The notes under the pieces were generated by a model. The model worked only from the letters and a program-made list of their open reading frames with translations. It had not been told where the DNA came from and did not search any database. DNA of 45,262 nt, taken from the NCBI GenBank assembly GCA_024508355.1, contig JAMZEJ010000013.1, positions 1 through 45,262 on the forward strand, written 5' to 3'. Positions 24,904 to 32,940 of the stretch are shown one piece after another. The position numbers were made by a program, and so were the translations under genes. This stretch comes from Rhizosaccharibacter radicis (GTDB taxonomy: Bacteria; Pseudomonadota; Alphaproteobacteria; Acetobacterales; Acetobacteraceae). The stretch's first letter is position 1; each line of letters begins with the position of its first letter.

Positions 24904-25572
24904 TTACCGTGCCGAGCCGCCCGCCATCGGCCTGACGCGACGGAAGGTGATGTTGAAGCGGAACCGACCGGTGGCCGGATGCTCGCCCGGGCGCAGCGGG
25001 GCGATGCCGTGGAACGCGAAGCGCGACGGGCCGCCCCACACCGCCACGTCGCCATGCACCAGCCGCAACCGTCGTACCGGGTGCTCGCGCTGGAGGCCGC
25101 CCCACAGGAAGGTCGCCGGCAGCCCCAGCGACACCGACACGATGGGCGCCTCGTGCTCCCCCTCGTCCCGGTCCTGGTGCAGCGACAGGCGGGCGCCCGG
25201 CTCGTATCGGTTCAGCAGCACGCTGTCGGGGGCGAAGCCGGCAAAACCCGCCGCCCGGGCCGCATCGGCCGCCAGCTTGCGGAAGGATGCGGGCATCGGC
25301 GGCCAGGCGCTTCCCCTCGCGGGATCCTCCGAGACATAGCGGTAGCCGCGGCGGTCGCTGTGCCACCCGAGCGGCCCGCACGCCGTCATGGCGACCGACA
25401 TCCGGCGACCGCCCGGCGTTTCGAGATGGCGGAACGGCGCGCGTTCCGCGATCGCCGCCAGATCCAGCAGCAGCGAGGCCGCCGCCGGGCGGGCGAAGCC
25501 GGGCAGCAGCGACGCCCCCGACCCCAGCACCTCCGGCCGGCCCGGTGCTTCGAGCCCTTCCAGCAGATCCAT
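24904..25572 (-). CDS. alkB: Alpha-ketoglutarate-dependent DNA dealkylase AlkB
   Basis: Fe(II)/2-oxoglutarate dioxygenase that oxidatively removes methyl groups such as 1-methyladenine and 3-methylcytosine from DNA. The 222-residue product has the iron ligands His132 and Asp134 in LSLHQDRDE, and His188 in AFHGIAPL. The 2-oxoglutarate Arg lies within GRFRFNITFRRV (Arg205 and Arg211). These positions are within one residue of E. coli AlkB. LGWHSDRRGYRY corresponds to the substrate loop. GGAGAAAGGA lies upstream of the ATG at 25572. No ada gene or Ada box is visible nearby; the gene stands alone. Confidence 0.93.
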   Translation of the reverse strand: MDLLEGLEAPGRPEVLGSGASLLPGFARPAAASLLLDLAAIAERAPFRHLETPGGRRMSVAMTACGPLGWHSDRRGYRYVSEDPARGSAWPPMPASFRKLAADAARAAGFAGFAPDSVLLNRYEPGARLSLHQDRDEGEHEAPIVSVSLGLPATFLWGGLQREHPVRRLRLVHGDVAVWGGPSRFAFHGIAPLRPGEHPATGRFRFNITFRRVRPMAGGSAR

Positions 25573-25872
25573 AGGCTCGATCCTTTCTCCACACCCGCCG
25601 CCATCCGCCACTCCGCCGGACAACGCCGGGCGGCCGCAGGAAGCCGGAGCACGTTGCCGTCTGCCGGATCGCGCGGCTTGAGGCCGTGCGGTTGCAACGC
25701 GAACTGAAGGGTTGCTACCATGCGGGTCATTCGTTCGGACCCGGTGCAATCCCGGGTGGCTCTTCCGGCCGCCGATCCGCCGGACAACGCATCGCGACAA
25801 CACGCCAGGTTCCGTCACCGCTCCCCAGGGCAGCTGTGGAACCTCGTCGCCCGTCTCATGCGGAACTTCTTC
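25573..25872 (+). promoter_or_regulatory. SulP leader with mutually exclusive hairpins
   Basis: This 300-base leader lies between the divergent alkB start and the chosen SulP start. Two stems compete for the same bases: CGGGTC (25723-25728) can pair with GACCCG (25738-25743), or ACCCGG (25739-25744) can pair with CCGGGT (25752-25757). Such alternatives are typical of riboswitches or attenuators. I cannot match it to a family from memory; a sulfate-transporter-associated RNA motif is worth testing. If translation instead starts at ATG 25720 (AAGGG upstream), the hairpins would be coding. Confidence 0.35.
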
Positions 25873-27354
25873 ATGACAATCCAGAACAACTATCTCCGCG
25901 AGTGGCTGCTCGCGCCGCGCCGCGACATGCTGTCCGGCGTCGTGGTGGCGCTGGCCCTCATCCCAGAGGCCATCGGTTTCTCCGTGGTCGCCGGCGTCGA
26001 TCCCAAGGTCGGCTTGTATGCTTCCGTGGTGATCGCCTGCGTCATCGCCTTCACCGGCGGCCGCGTGGCGATGATCTCGGCCGCCACCGCGTCCACCGCG
26101 GTGCTGATGGGTCCGCTCGTGCACGAGCACGGCGTGCAATATCTGTTCGCCGCCACGATCCTGATGGGACTGTTCCAGATCCTGGCCGGGCTGTTGAAGC
26201 TCGGCCGGCTGATGCGCTTCGTGTCGCAGTCGGTGCTGACCGGCTTCGTCAACGCGCTCGCCATCCTGATCTTCATGGCGCAGATCCCGCAACTGGTGGG
26301 CGTCCCCACCGTCACCTACGCGCTGATCGCGCTCGGCCTGGCGGTGATCTACGGCTTTCCTCATCTCAGCAGGACGATCCCGTCGCCGCTGGTCGCCATC
26401 GCCGTGATCACCGTCGTCAGCGTGCTGTTCCATCTTCCGGTGCGCACGGTGGCTTCGCTCGGGCAGCTGCCTTCTTCGGTGCCGGTGTTCGCGATCCCAG
26501 GCGTACCCTTCACCCTCGGCACGCTCGCGATCGTCGCACCCGTGGCGATCGCGCTCGCCGCCGTGGGGCTGCTGGAGTCCCTGCTCACCGCGCAGATCCT
26601 CGACGACATGACCGACACGCCCAGCGACAAGACGCGGGAATGCCATGGCCAGGGGATCGCCAACATCGTCTCGGCGTTCTTCGGCGGCATGGGCGGCTGC
26701 GCGATGATCGGCCAGTCGGTGATCAACGTGTCGAGCAACGGACGCGGACGGCTGTCCACCTTCGTGGCCGGCGCCTTCCTGCTGGTGCTGCTGGTGATCC
26801 TGCAAAGGCTGCTGGCGATCGTGCCGGTGGCGGCGCTCACCGCGGTGATGATCATGGTGTCGATCAACACCTTCTCGTGGGGCTCGATCGGCCGGCTGCG
26901 CACCAATCCGTGGCAATCCTCCGTGGTGATGCTCGCCACCGTCGTCACCGTGGTGGCGACCCGCGACCTCAGCAAGGGCGTGCTGGTCGGCGTTCTGTTG
27001 TCGGGCGTGTTCTTCGCCGGCAAGGTGTCGCGCCTGTCGCGCGTCACCTCCGAGTTGTCGGCGGACGGCCTGACCCGCACCTACCGCGTCGAGGGCCAGG
27101 TGTTCTTCGCGTCCGCCGGCACCTTCGCCGAGGCGGTGGACCCGCTGGAACCGGACGTGCGGCGCATCGTGATCGACGTGTCCCGGGCCCATTTCTGGGA
27201 CATCTCCGCCGTGGGCGCCCTGGACCGGGTGGTGCTCAAGGCGCGGCGCTATCATCGCGAGGTGGAGGTGGTCGGCCTCAACGAGGCCAGCACCACCCTC
27301 GTGGAACGCTTCGGCGCCCACCGCCGCGGCGAGGAGGCAGTCACCGCGCATTGA
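25873..27354 (+). CDS. SulP family anion transporter with STAS domain
   Basis: Inner-membrane SLC26/SulP transporter; bacterial members carry sulfate, bicarbonate or dicarboxylates. With the ATG at 25873 the product has 493 residues. It begins [20 protein letters not shown], then [20 protein letters not shown], the usual SulP N-terminus. About 12-14 hydrophobic segments follow, with [20 protein letters not shown] in the core. A C-terminal STAS domain ends the protein ([17 protein letters not shown], then [20 protein letters not shown]). In-frame ATGs at 25858 and 25720 would add 5 or 51 residues; the longer extension is Arg-rich and not SulP-like. The substrate is not evident. The Mla-type operon starts 279 bases downstream. 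Confidence 0.88.
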   Translation: MTIQNNYLREWLLAPRRDMLSGVVVALALIPEAIGFSVVAGVDPKVGLYASVVIACVIAFTGGRVAMISAATASTAVLMGPLVHEHGVQYLFAATILMGLFQILAGLLKLGRLMRFVSQSVLTGFVNALAILIFMAQIPQLVGVPTVTYALIALGLAVIYGFPHLSRTIPSPLVAIAVITVVSVLFHLPVRTVASLGQLPSSVPVFAIPGVPFTLGTLAIVAPVAIALAAVGLLESLLTAQILDDMTDTPSDKTRECHGQGIANIVSAFFGGMGGCAMIGQSVINVSSNGRGRLSTFVAGAFLLVLLVILQRLLAIVPVAALTAVMIMVSINTFSWGSIGRLRTNPWQSSVVMLATVVTVVATRDLSKGVLVGVLLSGVFFAGKVSRLSRVTSELSADGLTRTYRVEGQVFFASAGTFAEAVDPLEPDVRRIVIDVSRAHFWDISAVGALDRVVLKARRYHREVEVVGLNEASTTLVERFGAHRRGEEAVTAH

Positions 27355-27633
27355 CCGCCGCCGGGCTTGTTTCCCCGCACGCCCATGATCGTGGCCGCCG
27401 GGGAGCGGCATCGCCCCACGCCGGCGGTGATGCCGATCCGGGGTTCCCACCCGCCACCCGGCGCGATCGTCCTTCCTCCCACCGCCCGCCTGCGCCATGC
27501 TGTCGATGATGAGACAGCAAGCACGGGATGCCGGACGCGTGTCCGCGGGAACGGTCCGGGCCGCCGCCATCCTGCGCTTCGGGGACCGGATCACCCGGCC
27601 GTCGTTCTTCCGCCGCCTCCGCTTGCCTTCCGC
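27355..27633 (+). other. Gap before the MlaE gene, with a possible small ORF
   Basis: A 279-base gap on the coding strand. A frame from ATG 27497 encodes 46 Arg-rich residues (MLSMMRQQARDAG at its start, RLRLPSA at its end). Its TGA overlaps the MlaE GTG as GTGA, as in coupled genes. It has no Shine-Dalgarno and no recognisable domain, so I do not call it a gene. The MlaE frame is also open across this stretch, but that part is non-conserved. Confidence 0.35.
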
Positions 27634-28800
27634 GTGAGCGGTCTTGCGTCCCCGCGTCCCGCCGGCGTGGCGGAATGGACCGTGTCGCGGCGTGAGCTCG
27701 ATCGGCCTGTGCTGGTGCTGAGCGGCCGCTGGACGGTCGCGACCACGCGCGAGGCGCCGGGCGAAGTCGCCTCGCGGATGCACGAAGTGCTCGGCGAACC
27801 GGAACCGTTCGGGATCGACTGCGCGCGGCTGGACGAGTGGGACAGCCTGCTGGTGGCCACCTTGTGGCGCTTGCGCGCCCTGCGGGGGTTCGATCCGGTG
27901 GAGCTCGACCTGCCGCCGCCGCTGCGCCGCCTTCTGGCGCTGACGACCTCCCCCGGGACCGATCTCCGGATGCCGACCGTGCCCGTCATCCGGCGCTCCA
28001 TCGTGGCGCACACCGGGACCACCACGCTGGACGCCATCGCCGGCCTCGGCGGGATCGCGATGCTGGCCGGGACGCTGCTTCGCGGCCTGTGGCCCCGCCG
28101 CACTCCCGCGGGATCGCGCGAGCCCGGCATGCAGGGACGGGATCTGCTCGACATCTTCCGCCGGCACGGGCCGGCCGCCCTGCCCATCATCGGGCTGGTG
28201 AACCTGCTGGTGGGCGCCATCCTCGCCTTCATCGGCGCGGCACAGCTGCGCCGCTTCGGCGCGCAGATCTTCGTCACCAATCTCGTGGGTCTGGCCCTGG
28301 TGCGCGAGCTCGGCGCCGTGATCACCGCCATCGTGCTGTGCGGCCGCACCGGAGGGGCGTTCGCTGCCCGTCTTGCCACCATGGGGGCCAACGAGGAGCT
28401 CGACGCGCTGTCCGTCCTCGGGATCGACCCGCGGCGCTTCCTGGTGCTGCCGATGACGCTGGCGCTCGTGATCGCGATGCCGCTGCTCTATCTCTATGCC
28501 ACCGCGGCCGGGCTGCTGGGCGGCATGCTGGTGGCGGTGAACCTGCTCGATCTGTCCGCATCCAGCTTCGCGACCCAGCTGGTCGACGTCGTGCCGGTGT
28601 CCCAGTTCGGCTTCGGGCTCGGCAAGAGCGTGTTGTTCGGGTTGTTGATAGGGCTGGTGTCGTGCCGCATCGGCCTGCTCGCCGGCCGCAGCGCCGCCGC
28701 CGTGGGCGATGCCGCGACGCGCGCGGTGGTGGCCAGCATCGTCGGCGTGATCGTGCTGGATTCGGTGTGTGCGGTGTGTGCCGATGCCGTCGGGCTTTGA
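27634..28800 (+). CDS. MlaE-type ABC permease with fused N-terminal STAS (MlaB-like) domain
   Basis: Inner-membrane permease of the Mla/MCE phospholipid transport system. Residues about 10-100 form a STAS domain (RPVLVLSGRWTVATTREA, then ARLDEWDSLLVATLWRL) equivalent to separate MlaB in E. coli. The rest is MlaE: PAALPIIGLVNLLVGAILAF, VRELGAVITAIVLCGRTGGA, and ATMGANEELDALSVLGIDPR with the coupling helix. Several membrane helices follow up to LDSVCAVCADAV. The GTG at 27634 gives 388 residues, normal for STAS-MlaE proteins. GTG 27667 and in-frame ATGs further upstream are alternatives. It overlaps the ATPase gene by 17 bases. Confidence 0.87.
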   Translation: MSGLASPRPAGVAEWTVSRRELDRPVLVLSGRWTVATTREAPGEVASRMHEVLGEPEPFGIDCARLDEWDSLLVATLWRLRALRGFDPVELDLPPPLRRLLALTTSPGTDLRMPTVPVIRRSIVAHTGTTTLDAIAGLGGIAMLAGTLLRGLWPRRTPAGSREPGMQGRDLLDIFRRHGPAALPIIGLVNLLVGAILAFIGAAQLRRFGAQIFVTNLVGLALVRELGAVITAIVLCGRTGGAFAARLATMGANEELDALSVLGIDPRRFLVLPMTLALVIAMPLLYLYATAAGLLGGMLVAVNLLDLSASSFATQLVDVVPVSQFGFGLGKSVLFGLLIGLVSCRIGLLAGRSAAAVGDAATRAVVASIVGVIVLDSVCAVCADAVGL

Positions 28801-29659
28801 GGCGCCCCCGACCCCGGCCGTCCCGGACGGCCACCTATCGGCGCCGGGTCCTGTCGCTCCGCCGATCCTGGAGATCGCGAGCCTCGCCGTGGGGTTCCGG
28901 CACCGCGTCGTGCAGCGCGACCTCAGTTTCCGGGTGCGGCGCGGCTCGGTGTTCGCGGTGATGGGCGGAAGCGGCTGCGGCAAGAGCACGGTGCTGCGGG
29001 CGATCGCCGGGCTGCTGCGGCCCTTCGAAGGCGACGTGCTGCTGGACGGCACCCCCTTGTGGCGGCTGCGCCCAGCGGAACGCGCGGCGCTCGGGCGCTC
29101 GATGGGCGTGCTGTTCCAGAACGGGGCGCTGTGGAGCTCCCTGTCGGTGGCGGAAAACGTGGCGCTTCCGCTGCAGCTGTTCGCGCGCCTGCCCCCGGGC
29201 GTGGTGACCGAGCTGGTGCAGCTCAAGCTGGCGCTGGTGGGGTTGCCGGATCACGGCCGCCTGATGCCGGCCGAGCTGAGCGGCGGCATGCGCAAGCGGG
29301 CGGCGCTGGCCCGCGCGCTGGCGCTCGATCCGCCGCTGCTGCTGCTGGACGAGCCGTCGGCAGGGCTCGACCCCGTCAGCAGCCGGCGGCTGGACGAGCT
29401 GGTTCTGGAGCTGCGCGACGGGCTCGGCATCACCGTGCTGCTGATCAGCCACGAGTTGCCGAGCCTGTTCGCGATCGCCGATGACGGCGTGTTCCTGGAC
29501 GCCGACCGCCGCACCGCGATCGCCCACGGCTCACCCCGTGAACTGCGCGACACCGATCCGGATCCCACGGTGCGGCGCTTCATGCACCGCGATCCGGACA
29601 GGCTCCCGGCGGCCGGACAATCGCGGCCGGCGGAAGGAGATCTCCGGCATGGCTTCTGA
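28784..29659 (+). CDS. MlaF-type ABC transporter ATPase
   Basis: Cytoplasmic ATPase that drives the MlaE permease in phospholipid transport between inner and outer membranes. The 291-residue product has Walker A GGSGCGKST, Q-loop LFQNGALWSSLSV (typical of MlaF), signature ELSGGMRKRAALARAL, Walker B LLLLDEPSAGLD and H-loop LLISHELPS. After it comes a short tail rather than a further domain. The ATG at 28784 is chosen; it lies inside the end of the permease gene, indicating coupling. The last 11 bases overlap mlaD. Confidence 0.92.
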   Translation: MPSGFEAPPTPAVPDGHLSAPGPVAPPILEIASLAVGFRHRVVQRDLSFRVRRGSVFAVMGGSGCGKSTVLRAIAGLLRPFEGDVLLDGTPLWRLRPAERAALGRSMGVLFQNGALWSSLSVAENVALPLQLFARLPPGVVTELVQLKLALVGLPDHGRLMPAELSGGMRKRAALARALALDPPLLLLDEPSAGLDPVSSRRLDELVLELRDGLGITVLLISHELPSLFAIADDGVFLDADRRTAIAHGSPRELRDTDPDPTVRRFMHRDPDRLPAAGQSRPAEGDLRHGF

Positions 29660-30656
29660 CGCGATCCCGGCGATCACGGAGCGCGACGACCGGCGCGCGG
29701 CCCTCGCGGTAGGCTCCTTCGTGCTGGTCGGTCTGGTTCTGCTGGTCGCGGCGCTGCTGGTGTTCGGCCGCGTCCACCTGCTGAGCCGCAGCGATCGCGC
29801 GGTGATCTTCCTGTCCGGCTCCGTCGGCGGCCTGGCGCCGGGCTCGCCGGTGACCTTCCGCGGCGTGCGGGTCGGCAGCGTCCGCAGCGTCAGCCTGCAT
29901 CTGTCCCCCGGCAGCGGAAGATCGTCGATCCCGGTGGTGCTCACCTTGTTCCCGGGCCGGGTGGTGCTGGACGCGCCGGCCGGTGGCGTGGAGCGCCTGG
30001 ATCTCGCGCGGCAGGTGCGGGCGGGTTTGCGCGGAGAGCTGGTGACGCAGAGCCTGGTGACCGGGCAGATGGCCATCGATCTCGAGATGCGGCCCGAGGT
30101 TCCCGCCGTGCTGCACGGCCACGACGAGGGCATGGTGGAAATCCCGTTCGTGCAGTCGGACCTGGAGCGGTTGAAGCAGGAGATCCCGAAGGTGCCGCTC
30201 GAAGCGCTGTCGCGCGGCGGGCTGGACGCGCTTCATTCCGTCACCGCGCTGGCCGACATGCTCAACAGCCGGCTGCCGCCGCTGCTGGACCGGGCGCAGG
30301 GGACGCTGGACGGGATGGAGCCGCTGGCGCCGGCCGTGCTCGCTTCGGTGACCCAACTGCGGAACGAAGCGTCGCTGGTGCTGGCGCATTACGACCGGCT
30401 GTCGGCGGAAGCGCGCGCCCTGATCGCGGCGCGTGGGCCGGAGCTGAAGCGTACCCTGGCGGATGCGGACGCCGCGGCCAACGAAGCGCGCCGGCTGCTG
30501 AGCAACGCCAACCAGCTGGCGGCACCCGACAGCGAGACCAGGCTGAACCTCGAGGCGGCGCTGCGGGACGCGGCGGCGGCCACGGACTCGCTGCGCGGGC
30601 TCGCCCGAGATCTTGAGCGCGATCCCTCCCTGGCCCTGCGGGGACGTGGACGGTGA
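29649..30656 (+). CDS. MlaD-type MCE domain protein
   Basis: Periplasmic lipid-binding component anchored to the inner membrane. The 335-residue product has one transmembrane helix (residues about 20-42, VGSFVLVGLVLLVAALLVFG). A single MCE domain follows (VIFLSGSVGGLAPGSPVTFR, then GVRVGSVRSVSLHLSPGS). A long helical region rich in Ala, Leu and Arg follows (QLRNEASLVLAHYDRLSAEA). That C-terminal helix is longer than in E. coli MlaD and resembles PqiB- or Mce-type needle-forming tails. AAGGAGA is placed 8 bases before the ATG. The stop overlaps the following GTG as GTGA. Confidence 0.9.
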   Translation: MASDAIPAITERDDRRAALAVGSFVLVGLVLLVAALLVFGRVHLLSRSDRAVIFLSGSVGGLAPGSPVTFRGVRVGSVRSVSLHLSPGSGRSSIPVVLTLFPGRVVLDAPAGGVERLDLARQVRAGLRGELVTQSLVTGQMAIDLEMRPEVPAVLHGHDEGMVEIPFVQSDLERLKQEIPKVPLEALSRGGLDALHSVTALADMLNSRLPPLLDRAQGTLDGMEPLAPAVLASVTQLRNEASLVLAHYDRLSAEARALIAARGPELKRTLADADAAANEARRLLSNANQLAAPDSETRLNLEAALRDAAAATDSLRGLARDLERDPSLALRGRGR

Positions 30657-31315
30657 GCGGCGCCATGATCCGGCGGCCGATCCGGAACACGGGCGAGCGG
30701 CGACCGCCACCGCCCCTCCGCCGGCGGATCGCCCCGTTGCTGCTGCTGGTGTCCGCCGGTGCGTGCGCCGCTCCGCCGTTGCGGACCTTCATCCTGACCG
30801 GATCCGGCACGGACGCGGTCGACACCGGGCCGCGCGCGGCCGCGGACCGTCCGATGCTGCTGCTTCGTCCGGTCGACCTGCCGGACCATCTGGACACGCG
30901 CGACATGCTGGTGCGGGTCGGACCGAATCAGCTGCGGTCGAGCCGCACCGGGCGGTGGGGCGATCGCCTTTCGGTCGGGGTGACCGACGTGCTGGCCGAG
31001 GATCTGCAGGCGCTGCTGCCAGGCCTCAACGTGTCGACCCTGGCCCCGGCGGGCAAGGGCTTCCGCCGGCTGTCGCTGGAGATGCCGCATTTCGAGCTCG
31101 ACGACGCCGGTACGCTGCGGCTGCAGGCCCGCTGGCATCTGGACGGGAGCGACGCGGGCGCGGTGCGTCGGCTGGGCGGTGGCGAGATCGCGCTGCGCCA
31201 GGACGCCGTCCCTGCTGGCGATGCGGCGGAAGCGGCGGCGATGAGCGAGATGCTGCGTCGTCTGGCTGAGGCTCTGGTGCCGGGCATCGCCGGGAGCGGC
31301 TCGGGCGCTTCCTGA
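30653..31315 (+). CDS. ABC transport auxiliary lipoprotein, PqiC/YmbA-like
   Basis: A 220-residue predicted lipoprotein with a basic N-terminus, hydrophobic LLLLVSAGAC and lipobox Cys38, probably in the outer membrane. The body fits the auxiliary lipoprotein family seen with MCE systems: FILTGSGTDAV, MLLLRPVDLPDHLDTRDMLV, LRSSRTGRWGDRLSVGVTDV and a C-terminal RLAEALVPGIAG. It would dock the MCE complex to the outer membrane as PqiC does for PqiB. The GTG at 30653 overlaps the mlaD stop; ATG at 30665 is the alternative. No mlaC is visible, so this lipoprotein may replace the MlaC shuttle with a bridging architecture. Confidence 0.82.
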   Translation: MSGAMIRRPIRNTGERRPPPPLRRRIAPLLLLVSAGACAAPPLRTFILTGSGTDAVDTGPRAAADRPMLLLRPVDLPDHLDTRDMLVRVGPNQLRSSRTGRWGDRLSVGVTDVLAEDLQALLPGLNVSTLAPAGKGFRRLSLEMPHFELDDAGTLRLQARWHLDGSDAGAVRRLGGGEIALRQDAVPAGDAAEAAAMSEMLRRLAEALVPGIAGSGSGAS

Positions 31316-31464
31316 TCGACACGGCTCGGCGGTGCGGTCCGCGGAGAGCCCGGAACCGGAAAGGCCAAGGCGGCGGCTCCCGCTGCGTACGATCCGCCAG
31401 ACACGAGATGAACCGCGCCGGGCTATGGGCGTAACGCTTCCCCAACGAGATGTGGGCGGATCCG

Positions 31465-31785
31465 ATGGCGTGGGCGATGGTGGTGATGGCCGGGCTGCTG
31501 GAGATGCTCTGGTCCTACTCGGCGAAGAAATCGGACGGCTTCTCCAACTGGAGCTGGGCGGCGGTCACCGTGGTGGCGTCGCTGGCGAGCTTCCTGCTGC
31601 TGACCTTCTCCATGCGCAACCTGCCGCTCGGCACGGCATACGCGGTGTGGACCGGCATCGGCGCGGTCGGCACCTTCATCGTGGGCATCGTGCTGCTGCA
31701 CGATCCGGCCGGAACCTGGCGGATCGTCAGCGCACTGGCGATCGTGGCGGGCGTGGTGGGCCTGCGGATCACCGGCGGGAAGTAG
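31465..31785 (+). CDS. sugE: SMR family exporter SugE/Gdx (guanidinium exporter type)
   Basis: Small four-helix inner-membrane antiporter. SugE/Gdx proteins export guanidinium and some quaternary ammonium ions in exchange for protons. From ATG 31465 the product (106 residues) aligns without gaps to the E. coli SugE start, with the essential Glu at position 13 in AGLLEMLWS. LPLGTAYAVWTGIGAVGTFI and GIVLLHDPAGTWR follow. An ATG five codons earlier (31450) would give 111 residues and displace that Glu. No guanidine riboswitch is evident upstream. It follows the lipoprotein gene by 149 bases and is probably a separate unit. Confidence 0.88.
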   Translation: MAWAMVVMAGLLEMLWSYSAKKSDGFSNWSWAAVTVVASLASFLLLTFSMRNLPLGTAYAVWTGIGAVGTFIVGIVLLHDPAGTWRIVSALAIVAGVVGLRITGGK

Positions 31786-31810
31786 GCTGCGAGACGGCCG
31801 CTCCGCCGGC

Positions 31811-31848
31811 GCAACGCAAAACGCCCGCCACCGAGGGTGACGGGCGTT
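31811..31848 (-). terminator. Terminator of the cyo operon
   Basis: ACGCCCG-CCACC / GGTGA-CGGGCGT forms a 12-bp stem with one mismatch and a GAG loop. Read on the minus strand it is followed by TTTTGCGTT, fitting an intrinsic terminator about 30 bases after the cyoD stop. In the plus direction it could also stop sugE transcription, though the T-run there is weak. Confidence 0.8.
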
Positions 31849-31876
31849 CGCCGGACGCGGTCCGGGAAGGATCGCG

Positions 31877-32323
31877 TTACTGGCCGTTGGTCGCGGGGGG
31901 CGCCTGCTCCGGCTGAAGACCCTCGACCTCGGGACCGGTGGGCGCGGCGGGCACGTCCATCCCGTTATGCAGGATCATGTTCTCGCTCATGTTGTGCATG
32001 ATCCAGAGCGACCCGGTGATCAGGATGAACAGGGTCAGCACCGCGAAGCCGAACGCCATGACGTTCCAGCGCTGCTCTTCCGAGATGCTCATGTGCAGGA
32101 AGAAGCCGAGATGCACCACCACCTGCACGGCGGCCAGCACCACGATCACCGGCACCACCCAGGATTGCGGGATCGTGCCGGGGACCATCACCGGATAGAA
32201 CGCGGCGACCGTGAGGACGACCGAGAGAACGAAGCCGATCGCGTAGGAGCCGTAGCCGCCATGGCCGCCGCCACCGTGCGGCGCCGCCTTCATCGCGGCC
32301 TGATGCGGTTGCGAGATCGCCAT
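31877..32323 (-). CDS. cyoD: Cytochrome bo3 ubiquinol oxidase subunit IV
   Basis: Small membrane subunit that helps CuB insertion and assembly of the quinol oxidase. The 148 residues include a His/Gly-rich N-terminus and three membrane helices (YAIGFVLSVVLTVAAFYPVM, then VVPVIVVLAAVQVVVHLGFF, then FAVLTLFILITGSLWIMHNM). HMSISEEQRWN lies in the conserved loop. The C-terminal tail is Pro/Glu-rich and longer than in E. coli CyoD (109 residues). The ATG at 32323 overlaps the cyoC stop by one base (TGATG). It is the last gene before the operon terminator. Confidence 0.93.
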   Translation of the reverse strand: MAISQPHQAAMKAAPHGGGGHGGYGSYAIGFVLSVVLTVAAFYPVMVPGTIPQSWVVPVIVVLAAVQVVVHLGFFLHMSISEEQRWNVMAFGFAVLTLFILITGSLWIMHNMSENMILHNGMDVPAAPTGPEVEGLQPEQAPPATNGQ

Positions 32324-32940
32324 CACTGGACTCCCATCAGATAGACGAGCGTGAACACGCAGATCCACACGATGTCGAGGAAGTGCCAGAACAGGCTCAG
32401 GCACATCAGGCGGTGGACATAGGCCTGGGTAAGCGGCTTGCGCAGCACCGTGAGCTGCACCATCAGCACCAGCATCCAGACGAGACCGCAGGTCACGTGC
32501 AGGCCGTGGGTGCCGACCAGGGTGAAGAACGCCGACAGGAAGGCGCTCTTGTCCGGGCCGTGGCCCTCGGCGACCAGATGGTGGAACTCGTTGATCTCCA
32601 TGCCGACGAAGCCGGCGCCGAGCAGGAAGGTCACGCCGAGCCACGCCAGCAGACCGCCCATCTTCTGCTGGTAGGTGTTGATCATGGCGAAGCCATAGGT
32701 GACCGAGCTGATCAGCAGCAGCGCGGTCTCGGCTCCGACATATTTGAGGTCGAAGATGTCCTTGCCCGTGACGTTGCCGGCATATTGGTGCCGGCCAACC
32801 GCGAAGCCCGCGAAGATGGTCGCGAACAGGATGCAGTCCGTCATCAGGTAGAGCCAGAAGCCGAACACCGTGTTCGGCTCGTGGTCGTCGTGGGTCCCGC
32901 CGTGGCCGGCGTGATCCACGGTCATCGAATCAGGCGACAT
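32323..32940 (-). CDS. cyoC: Cytochrome bo3 ubiquinol oxidase subunit III
   Basis: Membrane subunit III of the haem-copper quinol oxidase, without redox centres. The 205 residues form five helices as in Cyo[75 protein letters not shown] and [19 protein letters not shown]. The N-terminus is His-rich ([13 protein letters not shown]). The ATG at 32940 overlaps cyoB by 11 bases; ATG 32925 is an alternative. Confidence 0.95.
   Translation of the reverse strand: MSPDSMTVDHAGHGGTHDDHEPNTVFGFWLYLMTDCILFATIFAGFAVGRHQYAGNVTGKDIFDLKYVGAETALLLISSVTYGFAMINTYQQKMGGLLAWLGVTFLLGAGFVGMEINEFHHLVAEGHGPDKSAFLSAFFTLVGTHGLHVTCGLVWMLVLMVQLTVLRKPLTQAYVHRLMCLSLFWHFLDIVWICVFTLVYLMGVQ

Noticed and set aside
25573-29226. 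Upstream part of a 1440-residue minus-strand frame fused to alkB
   Set aside because: It is antisense to the SulP and Mla genes, is His/Gln/Arg-rich, and alkB starts at 25572 with a Shine-Dalgarno.
31316-31464. Guanidine riboswitch before sugE
   Set aside because: No pair of ACGR-loop hairpins and no ykkC-type core could be found, although a covariance search would be decisive.
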